This document shows positions 25,624 to 37,215 of a stretch of 64,000 nucleotides of DNA, piece by piece; the first letter of the stretch is position 1; every line of letters begins with the position of its first letter. Position numbers and translations under genes: made by a program. Below the pieces are notes generated by a model. It ran no database searches, was not told the DNA's origin, and saw nothing but the letters and a program-made list of their open reading frames with translations. This DNA comes from Sclerotinia nivalis (Eukaryota > Ascomycota > Leotiomycetes > Helotiales > Sclerotiniaceae), in contig JAPEIS010000013.1 of assembly GCA_029531795.1 (NCBI GenBank), positions 372,001 to 436,000 of the forward strand, written 5' to 3'.

Positions 25624-26970
25624 TTAAACCAAAACCCTCCTCAAACCCCCCACACCACCCAATACCCTCCGTCCACTAACCGCACATCTGCCTGCTCCAC
25701 TTTCCCACTTCCCTTCTCTTCCCTTCTCTCCTTTCCCTTCCCCATCCCCCTTCCCATCACCCTTCATAAATTTCTCCTGCAAATCATGCAACCCCTCAAT
25801 CCACCGATGAATACAAGTATAACAATACACATATCCCGTTTGACACGCGGTTGGCGTTGTGATTTCTTCGAGACAAATTGGGCAATTTTCTAGGGAGGTC
25901 GAGGGGGAAGGAGCTGGGACGACGTAGATGGGGAGGTGGGTTAGGGTTGAGATTGGGGGGTTGGTTGGTTCTTCTGATTCTGACGGTTGTTTTTCTTCTG
26001 ATGTGGATTTTGATGTGGTTTCCGGTTTTGTTGCAGGAGAAGGGGTGTACGATATAATAGGCGGTGGTAATTCTAATCCTTCTGTTGCTTTTCGAGATAA
26101 TTGTCTTGCGAAATCACTCGCGTGCCACCATTCTAGGAATTTCAGCGCAAAAATACTGGTTGGTAGTAATAGTTTCAATCCCGATCCTATTCGTCCCATT
26201 GCCAGTCTTGGATCCAGGAGACTTCTGAATCCTAAATTCGACCCCGGTATTGAAGATGAAGCAGCATTCTTAATCGCTTCAAATGCTTGGAAATCTGCTT
26301 GACTTAATCTTCGTATCCGCGTTCCTATTAACCATAAAAATGGATCGGAATATACACCAGAGCCAGATTTCGAACCCGAAAATAGATATCGTAGATTAAA
26401 TGCTAAGATACTGAAATAATACGCTGCGTTCACGCTAGGATATACATTCGTAAGAAACCAGCGATAATAATGTAGAAATCGTTGTTTGAGCGTTGGGTTC
26501 GGTGGCATGCGTGTATAATTTGCGCCGAGAAGTGCTCTTGGTGCATTAATCTCCTGAGATTCATCAAGTCGGCGTTTCAGATATGGGATTCCAACGAGCA
26601 CAGCGAGATTCTTCCATACATCCCCTCTTGTAAGTTTTGTCGTTTCTCGTAAACTGGCATTGGCTGCTTCGGCCGTAAGTCGCAGATCGCCTACTGCCGC
26701 GGGTAAGGCGCGTTCGCGTTTTAGAGAATAAAAGTTTTCGACGAATGAGGAGGAGTAAGTGCTTAGGTAGTGGTGTTCGACTGCTAGGAAGAGGAGAGCG
26801 TGGATTTCGTGAAAGGAGTTGAGGATTGGGAGAAGGTGCCGCGGATGTCGGTGTGTGGCGATGGTTAGGAGGTAGTGGAGAGAGGGAGGAAGGAGGGACG
26901 ACAGTTGGGTGGAGGACAGAAGTTCGAAGAGAGATGGTTTGTAGGGGTCCAAAGGTGGTTCAGAAGACAT
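25624..26970 (-). CDS. PEX12: Peroxin 12, peroxisomal RING E3 component (448 aa)
   Basis: A single exon from ATG 26970 to TAA 25624. The N terminus (MSSEPPLDPYKPSLFELLSS), the central segment LTRGDVWKNLAVLVGIPYLK and the Y-rich membrane region are characteristic of the Pex2/Pex12 family. A C-terminal degenerate zinc RING begins near residue 363 (CPICLEEITTPTACQTGYVY, then CYTCIHRWIEG) and is completed by CAVSGRR. The protein works in the peroxisomal membrane, with PEX2 and PEX10, in the ubiquitination that recycles the PEX5 import receptor. An oddity is a charged Gly/Lys/Asp/Glu-rich insert of about 30 residues between the last ligand pairs of the RING, encoded by a purine-only tract. Pex12 orthologs usually have only a short loop there. 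Confidence 0.93.
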   Translation of the reverse strand: MSSEPPLDPYKPSLFELLSSTQLSSLLPPSLHYLLTIATHRHPRHLLPILNSFHEIHALLFLAVEHHYLSTYSSSFVENFYSLKRERALPAAVGDLRLTAEAANASLRETTKLTRGDVWKNLAVLVGIPYLKRRLDESQEINAPRALLGANYTRMPPNPTLKQRFLHYYRWFLTNVYPSVNAAYYFSILAFNLRYLFSGSKSGSGVYSDPFLWLIGTRIRRLSQADFQAFEAIKNAASSSIPGSNLGFRSLLDPRLAMGRIGSGLKLLLPTSIFALKFLEWWHASDFARQLSRKATEGLELPPPIISYTPSPATKPETTSKSTSEEKQPSESEEPTNPPISTLTHLPIYVVPAPSPSTSLENCPICLEEITTPTACQTGYVYCYTCIHRWIEGLHDLQEKFMKGDGKGDGEGKGEKGREGKWESGAGRCAVSGRRVLGGVGGLRRVLV

Positions 26971-28201
26971 GATGGGTAGACGGTGTGAGGTGTGTTGCGG
27001 GAGGTATTAGATGGCTGGTATTGTTTACAGCTAGGTTCGCGATGGTTGCAGCAGACAGCTCGAGAACCAACGGCAGATTTCGGTACTCGATACTGTCGAC
27101 ACAGCTGTTCGTAATATACGTTAAGGATCGCGCGAGATTCAATTGCCAGCTTCACGGTTTGGTGATGAAGAAGTTCCGGGTATGAGAGAAGCCAAAGTCG
27201 AGATTATCAGATGAATATTGATAGATAATAAAATTGACACTATTTGCATCTCATATGGCATAATAGATAACCGTAGACATTATATATAAGTATAAAATGT
27301 AGTTGAATAATATACGAATCTGTATATAATAAGCTCTGAAAGTATGAGGTGTGATATGATGCCGAGGTTGAGAGCGTCGTGGTATGATCACGTGCTTGGT
27401 AATGAGATTTGGATTTCGGCACATGGAATTAGCTCCCCATAATTAGCTCCCTCCCCTACCTAGACTATCTGGCAGCTAGACCTACTCATCATGACCTACA
27501 TGGTGAGGAGAGAAGTAATTGGGTTTCCAGAGTCCTACCCAACGCCTCTAATAATGACTGGCTACACCGAACTGAGTTTGTTAAGTGTATCGAATTCATT
27601 CTTGATATTTGATTCATTTGTATTAAGGTTAACATTACCTTATTCGGTTGCAATTAGATCGAATGAAGAATATGTTTGGAACATCAGACTTCGTAGTTAT
27701 TAGAGTATACTTAATAAGTAGACTTTTCTAACAAAAAGGGTGCTCAGATTGAGTCTGTTAGTTCAGGCACAATTCGAGTCTGCACCGTTAGTGTACTAAC
27801 ACTCATTTTAGGCACTTCTTGGATGATTAGTCTCCTTCTAAGTTTCCTAGTCCCGCATAGGGATTTTCGAAATTTATTCACAAATCAGCACCCCTCTATC
27901 ATGTTCTTAACACTTTTTCTTCTTGTCATACTTGCACTCCAATCGTCAAACTTCGGAAAGTACAGGAACTTTTTACATTCTATCTAATTTTCAAAGTAAA
28001 ACAAAACAAATTGATATCACATCAATCTTGTTGTCATGTGGCATCATATATTCTCGCTGTGATTCAATAACGAGCTCACCGAGAGTAAGAAATAGTTAAA
28101 TACTTCTAGATCTACACATCTATCCATGGAACCGACCTCAATTTATTGAATAGTTGAAAGTTGAATAAATTTTCTTGTATTTCTATTTCCTAAACAACTA
28201 C
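26971..28201. other. Intergenic, no gene seen
   Basis: This is the upstream region of PEX12 and AT-rich sequence beyond it. Only short ORFs without recognisable features occur (for example plus 27491-27703). Confidence 0.55.
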
Positions 28202-28493
28202 ATGTCAACCGATGAAAGAACCTTTCGCAATCACCTAGCTGCTCTTGGTATGTCTTCCTCAAATCAATACTCTGCACTAACCATTAAGGAGTAGCGAATC
28301 TCTAATTGAAGCGAACCCCAAACCCTTCCCTCTTTTCAATCTTCCCATCGGAATCAAAAAGACTGTCTTCAGACAGCTTCTCAAGGAGGCAAAAGAAAAC
28401 AGTTTAAGAATCCCTGACCTTGGGGATGCTTTGAACATGCTAGCTACATCGAAGGGGCTACGAACTCAGCTTTTACCTAGAATACAATACTAA
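28202..28493 (+). pseudogene. Probable gene remnant with F-box/2EXR-like N-terminal motif
   Basis: The ATG at 28202 opens 15 codons (MSTDERTFRNHLAALG) ending at a canonical GTATGT donor. A 65-codon protein-like frame follows at 28296-28493, reading NPKPFPLFNLPIGIKKTVFR, then QLLKEAKENSLRIPDLGDAL, and ending in TAA. The segment F-x-L-F-x-LP-x-x-I+xxVFR resembles the start of fungal F-box or 2EXR proteins. No AG acceptor joins the two parts in frame with the GTATGT donor; only a weaker GTCTTC donor three bases further would. It is therefore either a degraded copy or a small gene with an unusual splice. Confidence 0.35.
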
Positions 28494-29163
28494 ATTAGAT
28501 ATAATATATACTATACAATACATATTAATATACAACCCTCACTAATCCCCCCTCAGCTCCTCTCCAACCAAAATGCAAAACTTACCGATCCCGACTCGAC
28601 TCCCACCTTCCTTTTCTTCCCTTCCCTTCCCCCTTTATCCGTTATCCATTTCAAGATCTTACGTATCACATTCAATATTCCTTTTACCCTCTACTCCGAC
28701 TCTCAAAACAAAGTAAATTCAAATCCAAATCCAAATCTTATATCTCATATCTCAAGCATACTTCAATACTAAAGCATACGATGAAATCATAGGTATAAAT
28801 ACTTCATTAGAATAGTCAACCTTTCATTTCTTATTCATTCATTCATTATTAATCATTAATTTATTTATTTATTGATATGCCCGCTATTTACTGACTGGAC
28901 TTGTACTCGTACCTACTCCCCACTCTTCATTCACTAGCACATACGTACGTACAAATAAGTCTTTAATAGTAATTCCTGTCGCTCATTCTTTCCTCTCCTC
29001 TTTACCTCATTCCTTGTTACTTAAACACTCAACTCCTATTCCTATTCCTGTTCCTATCCCTTCGCTTCCAAACTCATGCCATCCCAAGTTGAATAAACCA
29101 AACGCCGAAGTAATGAGATGATAGTATTTGTATCTGTACGTTCGTTCATCCGTTCGTAGTTAA
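28494..29163. other. Intergenic, 3' flank of EMP70 gene
   Basis: Pyrimidine-rich and ATT/TTA-rich sequence with ATTCATTCATT and TTATTTATTTATT runs at about 28841-28872. No gene is seen. Confidence 0.55.
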
Positions 29164-31553
29164 TTAATCTGCTTTAATCGCACTGTATGTTCATTAGTTT
29201 CCTACTTCAACATCCAGCCAATACCATCTCAATCCTCAAAGTCACGGGGGAAAAGGGAGGCGAGGATAAGACAAAAAGTACAACAAGGAAAAAAAAACTC
29301 ACCCATAAACCCTTCTAACAAACCAAAAACAAGTCAAAAATCCCACCGTCCCCGTCGCTAACCCATAAGTCACAGCCACAACCCCACAATAAATAAAAAA
29401 TAACACACCACTCACAAACCCCTCAATATGTAATCTACGCATATAAAACCATACACAATACATCATGACCCAAACTGCGGATCCTCCTCCTACTAAGAAG
29501 GAATGCCACCACCAATTATAATCTTCGGCGCATAGTTTAATGTAAATGGTTACGATTGTGACTTCCGCGATTGTGATGATGAGGAGAAGGGTTATGAGGG
29601 AGAGGAAACCAAAGACGTAGTAATAGCCGCTCTTATCTTGCCAGAGAGATTGGAAGACGAAGAGAAGTTCGATGAAAATTACTGCAAAAGGTATGAGGCC
29701 TGCTAGGAGGATGGATGAGGTTGAACGGATGTACCATGGTTGGACTGGGACTTGACGTGGGATCATGGAGGTTTTGGTGGGGGATTCCCAGGCACCGGAA
29801 CGGGTGTAACCGTAGTATGAACCGGCATAGACGAGAGGGAGTTGAATGCAGAGCCAGAGAAATACGAGGGCGATGAGAGTACCAAATGGAAGGGCGGTAC
29901 TGGATGCTTGAGCCCAGACGAAAAGATTGAGGATGAAGATTAGGGAGAAGAGAAGACCGGGAAAGAGCGTGGCTGTAATTAGAGTATTCTTGCGCCAGTT
30001 GAGACCTCCAAATGTTTTGTAGACACGTGCGCTGAAGTAACCAGAGAAAACTCCTGCGAAGATGAAAAGGCCAATTCCGACACTGATAAAGCCGCCTCGG
30101 AAACTCGGGTTTAGGATACCCAAACTACTGAGAGAAAGTAGCCCGAATGCCATAAAGACGAGTTGCATTCCGGATCCAACCAAAGGAGCTAGGATATATC
30201 CATAAGGAGGTGGACGGAAAACATCTCCGTGAAGCAATTTCCATCCCGTAATATCTTCCAATTGTTCGTCATCAGAAGAAACATCGGCATCATTCTCAGC
30301 ATCAACCTGATCCAATAAACCAAGTCCAATTTTCTCTCCAGTTTTTGGTGATCTTGCTCCACTACCAGGTCTAGATCTTCTTTTTTGTTTCGCTTTTCCA
30401 TCTTCTCCTGAAACATCCTTGCTGTATGCTCTAATATCTCCTCGAACCGTTCTAGCTAAGATCATAGCAATGATACCACTAAGAAGCCCAGAAATGATTA
30501 AAGAATTGACAATAGCCAACCAATGAATTCTTGAACCCTCTTCTTGGTTAACGAAGTATAGATCCCATCGATTTCTCCATTCAACCTTTTCATCTTCCCG
30601 GAAATAAACAGAATATGTGTATGGAATTTCCATTGTAGCTCCATCATCCAAGTCTATTTCTCTTTCCGGTGGATGATATGATGAATGTGGATATGCGAGG
30701 GCGGATGAAGACTCGGTATGGTTCGGGGCGAGATATAATTCAAAAGGTGTATCGACATCATTCAAATCGGCAGGACATCCGGATTCGACTCTTTTATCGG
30801 CTCCAACACTCTTGGTATAAACTTCGAATCCCACGATAACTTTTTCACCTCTTTCCCCATCCTTTCCTGGAGCTTTTCGATATCGCAGAACGATGGTAAG
30901 ATGGTTGTTGATGAAATATCTCGATTTGCCAGTTGGAGAGAAATCTTTATATCCCAATTTGAATCCGGCAGCATAATACTTCTTACTCTTATCCACAGTA
31001 ACAAAACTCGTTGCTCCGGGTAAATTATCCACAATCCATTCCACAACATATCCATCCTTAACCAATTCCTTTGCGCGTTTGAGATCTCTCCGACTAACAG
31101 TTTTAGAACAGAGGAAATTACATTCTTGATCTTTTCCCATTACCAATTCGATATCCGACTGTGTGATTCGATCTCCTCGTAAAACTTCTCCAAGATTCAA
31201 TGATATACTTTGACCGCTGAGTAGAGAAGATCCGGCATGACGGACACCGGTAGGAGGGCAGACGAATGGAAGATCGTAGTAGGCATATTGTAACTGTGTA
31301 TTGTCGGAATAAACTTTATTGACCAGTAAAGGGATTGCTTCGTTATCTTTATAACTTCTAATTGACCAACCTATGTAAATGAGATGATAGTTAGAACATT
31401 ATCCGGGACCTCAAGTCGAAAAGAGAAGAGGAATGAGATGGCCGAATGGCCGAATGGCAGAAACATACCCGGTATGTAGAAAGCATCCGTTATCGAAATA
31501 GCTAGAAAGAAGAGTAACCAAGTCCCTATTCCCATTGAAGAATTCGTAGCCAT
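29164..31553 (-). CDS. EMP70/TM9SF nonaspanin family transmembrane protein (723 aa)
   Basis: The exons are 31553-31469, 31370-29303 and 29182-29164, with introns of 98 and 120 nt (GT-AG). The tiny last exon turns the end into VYGAIKAD, matching the family's usual cytosolic ending. The ATG at 31553 gives a signal peptide (MATNSSMGIGTWLLFFLAIS) before the mature start FYIPGWSIRSY, which is typical of nonaspanins. A large lumenal domain reaches residue 310 or so, followed by about nine transmembrane helices. Between the first and second helix lies a cytosolic loop with a basic then acidic stretch (KQKRRSRPG; DAENDADVSSDDE). Members act in endosomes and Golgi in membrane-protein sorting, with roles in adhesion and copper homeostasis in yeast. 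Confidence 0.92.
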
Positions 31554-34500
31554 ATTAATTTGTATTATCGTGTCCAATAAATCATTAAAAAGTGTAGGTA
31601 GTAAGTGAAGGTTTTGAATCCGTCCCCCCTAAAGCCTTGAAGTCTTGTTGTGAGGTCCGTAAAATCTTTGGAAGATCGTCGCACCAAATGGGATTGTTGA
31701 CCTCGAAGGTAGAATAATTTTATGAATGAAGTGATTTGATTATCGCGCGTTTATTAGAGTTTCCCTTTTCCCCTGCTGGTGGAATAGAATATGTTGATCA
31801 CAACTCCCTCTTCCCCCTTCTTCCAATCTTTTGGCCAAGATGTTATGTCCGCCTAGTGGTCGTATCGCCCTGTTCTTCCTTCAAGATGGCATAAAGCGTA
31901 ATATGAGATTGTATAAAGATAAGAAGTTTAAATCTTCAAGGGTTAAAACTCTCAATAACGAGCGGAATTGGTACCGAGTACCTTTGAAGAAATTAAATGG
32001 TGATAAGATAGAGTATTGGAGTATTGGAGTATCTTTTCTAGATGATTGTGAATATCTCTTTCGGTGAATGAATAAGATAGAGGATTAGATGAATTGTTTC
32101 ATTCGACTTGTGATTGTAAAGGATAATGAGGATGTGAGGATTGTAGTGGAGTGAGGAGTGAGGAGTGAGGAGTTGAAGATCTATTGAACTAATTCTCCAC
32201 CCAAATCTAAAATGGGGAAATTGTGGATAGAAGAACTAGATGAAAGGATGAAAGGACGAAAAGATGAAAAGATGGAGAAATGAAACGATTAAGAAATGAA
32301 ACGATTAAGAAATTGAAGTGAAGTGAAGTGAAGATGGAGAAATAAAGCATAAAGCCCGGAAAGCATTCTTCTTCTGCTTCAATTCAACGGGTTTATGGAT
32401 GGGATACCTTTTCTTTGATATGATTGGTACGGAATATATTTTAATACCTACTGTTGCTAGGGTTATTCATCTAGACCTTTCCCTACCAAACGACCTTCTC
32501 CTTTTTATTGATGAAATTGATGAAATTGATGAATACGTCGGATATGATTTGTTCAGATGCCGGATATATGTACAGAGTAGGGAAATAGATAAATTGATTG
32601 ATGAGCCAAGATATGATATATGGTATATGATATTTCATTTATGCTATTGAGTTGGATTTGGAAAGTACTCGAGTACCTAGTAGATATTTTATCGTAAAAT
32701 TCAATTCATCAATTCTTAAAATAGTAATTGTTCATGTAATCGTTCATGTAATCGTTCATCTCAATGATAGCGAAGTCAACTTGGACCCCTTATGTACCTA
32801 AGCCTCTAGTGCGAAATTTCAACAATGACAAGACCACTGGTAGACCACTGGTGGACCACCCATCACAACGACATTGGAATACCTACAGTATCTTCTTCTT
32901 CAACAATTAACATCCCGTATGCTATTACAATTTGTTATCATCTTCGATTCACAATTCGGACATCCCCTTCTTCCCGTCGCCTCATATGTACGGCGCCATG
33001 TGTATCACAAGCAAAAGCGTGCATGTCCGAAATGCTTGGGAATGACGAATCTATCTATGTCTGCGCTTGCGTATCCTGGCTCAAGTACGCAATATTATAT
33101 TTCTACAGTTAGAAATTCAATGAATATATAATAATTTTTGAAAAAGAAGATGAAATGGAAGATGAAAAACAAAAGCGTTTTCGTATTTGTTGGGGTGGTA
33201 CGAGGGAAGTAGGCTGTGTCAGACCTTGAGGCATTGACTAGAATCACATCGTTAATCTTCTTGGTACTCCGATATCAATCTTGGCGAATATATATTCGTT
33301 CCAGACGCACACTAATAGGAAGCCATGTATAGTAATCGGGAAAGTTCTTCATTCAACACAGGTCCAGAACATCGAGTGATGATCAATACCTAATCAAGTA
33401 GAGATATATATCGCTAAAGCCCATTCACTTGTCGAGATCCCTCAGTTTCTAAGCTTCTAATCTAGATTTACTTACTAAAATCTTGAAGTTTCACCCTTTT
33501 GTCCAAGGTTCGCTTCCCCGCTCCTTAGTTCTATCTGTCTACTTTGAGCGTTACCTGTCATGGCATGGTTTTGATATCGCTCACGTGCTATACTCTTCGT
33601 ATGCCGCCTCCTCTTATTTTGTTGCACATCTGTTTCAATATATATTCTCAAGAAATACCCTTTATATTTTCTGTATGCGCACAGTTCTTGTTCTTCATCT
33701 TGGCACGTGATCAATGGCCTCCGAGTTGGAATCCCATACAAAGTGTGTCAGATATACCTAGAGGGCATATTGAAGCAATTCTCTACTGTATCCAAATTTT
33801 CGGATCCGAGAACCCATCAAATCCCATAACCTTTGTCAAGAAATAAAATCTGAGGTGTGGTGAACAGTAGAACGATAGAGATTCAATCAGTGATACTTTA
33901 AGTTTAGAGGAGACCTGATGCTATGTACCGCACGGCACAGTTCTATGCTGAATACCAACAAAACATAACAAAACGAATTCTCGGGGGAAAAATTGACACC
34001 TTGGTAGTTCCTACCGAATATCGTATCGAATACATGTGAAGCTACGAAGAAATACCAAAAGCCTCTCCCAAGAAATCTTCATTGTGCAAGATCGAACACC
34101 GAGGACAAATCAAAAGTCTCTGTATATTCACGTCATTCATAAAGCTAACTCGTGTTCGCTTTTGTATTTGTCCTAGGCTTCTTTCCCTACTTTTTAGGCA
34201 CGAGTATGTATACTATCGTGTACCTTGATCGAATCCTGGGGTTGCGCTTTGGTAGGATGTCAAGAATCTATGGCTTAGGTGGATTTAGGTTTGTGCGTCT
34301 CTGCCCGTTTCTTTTCAATTGCCTTTTCTTCCGGCACAAAGTTTCGAGGATGTTCAGTTGCGCTCCGCAGAATTATTCATACTCCCATGCTAAATTGGCG
34401 TGGACAAAGAAAAGAGCATATGAGTTTGAGGTATTCCTGCCACCTATAAGTATAAAGATATCGACCTTGCTTCTCGGTGAAATATAAGCACATGTATAGA

Positions 34501-35418
34501 GTACAAAACTCGTAGCAGGAAAATACCTCAAGCTCCACTCCTCGGCCTAGATCACCTGTTCTAAGTTTTACAGATAATCGAGAATAGTGCTAGATTAACT
34601 AGATTTAATAGCTTACTCAAAGTTAAAGTTCTTTCGAGTCTCTGTACTCAGTCTTCACATTCTCCACTCAGAACCCACGACCCCCGCAACTCAATCATCA
34701 TACTCCATTGTGGATAATTGTACTAGATTATTACACTACTACATAGTTCACATAGTTCTACACAACATCACAGAGTGTATATGTCAAAAGCGCCACCCGT
34801 CGCTTATCTCCACTTAAAACCACCCCGGTCATAATATCCAGTAGGTTATCCATCCGCATATCATTACTATACCAAGTTCGAAAATAAATGGTACCGCACA
34901 GCATCAGCATCTTAGTAGTATACATAATAGTATGATCGACGATGCATTAGTTTCTTATCTGTACTCTTATTCGTTCTTATTCTCCGTCCGTTGTATGTAT
35001 CTTCATTTTAGCTGCAAGGTTACCAACTTAGCACGCACAGATATTCTTTTAACTACATATTTTATATCCTTCACTCGTGAGACATCTTACCCTCTCGCTC
35101 ACAATATCCAATAGGATATCCTGCCGTCTTATACTGTTATAAAATAAGCCATTTCAGCAGTGCCTGCATATCATTGTTTGATGCGCATGCTTATCATGAT
35201 CGTCATTGTAATAGTGTATTCTTTCAATTCCTTTCTGCATCATCTTCTTCGTCAGATCTTAGCCTAGTATATTTTTCCAACGCCTGAGACTTTGATCTTT
35301 GACCCTATTCTTCAACTCATGATACAGGGCGTATACTTAGAGAGTCCGCCATATCCCCTGATCACCGATCTACCGAGCTATCATAGCTTCAAATAAGCAC
35401 AAAAACGAAGCTACAAAG
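31554..35418. other. Long gene-poor interval
   Basis: In 3.9 kb of AT-rich sequence I find no ORF with recognisable features. There are short tandem runs at 32149-32173 (GTGAGGA repeats), 32260-32335 (GATGAAA/AAATGAA/GAAGT words) and 32508-32532 (GATGAAATT repeats). Overlapping ORFs at 32825-33131, 33475-33846 and 34152-34487 look like chance openings. Confidence 0.5.
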
Positions 35419-35887
35419 CTACAACCTTCTACTCAAGCAACCACATCCACCATACACATTTATCATTAGATTAGCTAACATCCAAACTAAATACCTCGCA
35501 TACTTCATCCAATCATGTCGTAAAACCGCATCTACAAAAAATAAAACTATTATCACCACAAGCCAGGCATCCACTAACAACCACCAAGGAAAGTGGTACA
35601 CTGACCTGTCCCTTTCAGAACGGTTCATCGACCTACACAAGTTATATGATTGGAGAAATACTAAAGTGGATACCTTTTCTTTGCTTCGGTTTCAGAAAAG
35701 CCAAGGAGACGAATAGTCTTAGTGTGAGTTCTTGTAGGTGAGTTTGGAGGGTAGTCTATGCGTGGTGGTCGATAGTGTATACACTAGATACACTGGGTGT
35801 GGGGTACAGCATCATAGAGTGCGCGATATACTGATCAGTGAACAATGTACAGTAAACTGTAAACTCTAAATTGCGTACCTCATGCAT
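35419..35887 (-). CDS. Small single-pass membrane protein, three-exon model (110 aa)
   Basis: The exons are 35887-35879 (9 nt, ATG CAT GAG), 35783-35674 and 35632-35419, with introns of 95 and 41 nt. The last two exons join in frame (EAKKR then SMNRSERDR) and read as a clear protein: RPPRIDYPPNSPTRTHTK, then TIRLLGFSETEAKKRSMN, then a hydrophobic helix WWLLVDAWLVVIIVLFFVD and a basic tail with GCGCLSRRL. The Pro/Thr-rich start, single membrane helix and positive tail suggest a small membrane protein. The first 9-nt exon is the least certain part. I do not recognise the family, and other start choices remain open. Confidence 0.45.
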
Positions 35888-36559
35888 GGACCAGTTAAAA
35901 ACGGGTATAATGGCTAGCTTTTGAGTTGGTCTTTATAGCTGTCTTTAGCGAAGGCCTCGCCAAAAATTACTGTTGAGTCTAGACTAGACACTAGAGAGCT
36001 ATCTAGATGAAATAACTAAGCTCAAGCTCAAATTTTCAGGCTTTACGTACGGTGCTTGGAATAATGTCAATGATTGGATGACCTACACACTGGTTCGAAC
36101 CTTACACGCAAGTTTTGGTTCGAGGCAATCGATTCGATTATTGTGGAATGCTGCGGGGTTGGATAGATGGTTCCTTGGGAGATATCTTGGGTGGGGTGAT
36201 TGACAAATGGAGGCATAGCTCAAGTGAGATAAGGATAGAATAAAGTTCTCGTGCCTGGAAGGGAAGACGGGAAGATTGAGAGAGATTCAAAGATCTAAGG
36301 CTTTCTACTTAAATCTAGATTTCCCCTGGAAGAATATTCCACGTTTTATCCATCTATTGTTGCTTATTGATGTATATACTCTCTTTATACAGAACTACCA
36401 ATTATACTACTATCAAATATCAAACTTCTTGAATTCGAAGATCTTTAACACGGATCATTGAAGTTCAGTAGACAACCTGATCTTCTATCTACACCTCAAT
36501 CCTAGCGAAGGTCGTAAACCCACCAAGCCTCGTCTTATTATTCATAGCACCATTTAGAA
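35888..36559. other. Intergenic between divergent small genes
   Basis: No gene is seen. GGTTCGAACC at about 36093 resembles a tRNA B box, but no matching A box or cloverleaf could be folded around it. Confidence 0.5.
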
Positions 36560-36582
36560 ATGTCTTCTTTTTCTTCTTCCTC

Positions 36583-36633
<51 letters not shown>

Positions 36634-37215
36634 TATGCAAAAGTTCAAGAAACTATTGTAAGTCCTATCCCCTCTTTTCCTCTCCACTTCTTTGTTCCCT
36701 CACTTCCCCATACCCCAATTTAAACCCCGCATTCTAACAAACTCCACAGTAAACGCAAATTCCCCACAACCACAAACACAACTCCAACCCCGGCCCCGGC
36801 CCCTAGTTCAAAACCCCGCATAACGTCCTCGTCAACCTTCGCCTCTATATCTTCTACCGGCTCCTCCTCCTCTACCTCCTCCAATACATCATCCTATTTC
36901 TCCGCCGCATCCTCCTCCCCATCCCCATACATATCAACCCTCCAACCCCTCTCCCCATCCTCACCCTCAACCGCCACCATATTCGCTTACTCCTCCTCAA
37001 CCCCACTCTCAGATGCCTCAGACGCAATAGATTCCCGAAATAGAATTGATGGATTGGGTGTTAGGACTAATAGTTCTTCATCGAATAGCTCGTTGAAAAT
37101 TCGGAGGACGGGGGGGTTTTTGGGAGAGAGAGGGGAGGTGGGGAAGGGGAAAGGGATTGGAGGGAGAAGAGAACTGGGTGGGAATGAAATTGGTGATGAC
37201 TGGGTTTGTTGGTGA
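36560..37215 (+). CDS. Ser-rich low-complexity protein with TCA-codon repeat (187 aa)
   Basis: Exon 1 is 36560-36657 and exon 2 is 36750-37215, with a 92-nt intron (GTAAGT...CACAG). Exon 1 is almost entirely an imperfect then perfect TCA repeat coding for Ser, followed by NMQKFKKLL. The frame continues openly for 155 codons in exon 2: basic FKRKFPTTTN, then Ser/Thr/Pro-rich, then SDASDAIDSRNRIDGLGV and a Gly/Arg/Lys-rich end. The long open frame directly after a canonical acceptor supports a real gene. The protein looks disordered, and no function can be assigned. Repeat length is likely to vary between strains. Confidence 0.6.
36586..36631 (+). repeat. TCA/ATC trinucleotide microsatellite, coding for Ser
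   Basis: About 15 perfect TCA units run inside exon 1 of the Ser-rich gene and stay in frame. Confidence 0.95.

Noticed and set aside
36060..36160. Possible tRNA gene suggested by GGTTCGAACC
   Set aside because: No A box, no acceptor-stem pairing and no cloverleaf; the word is a palindrome by chance.
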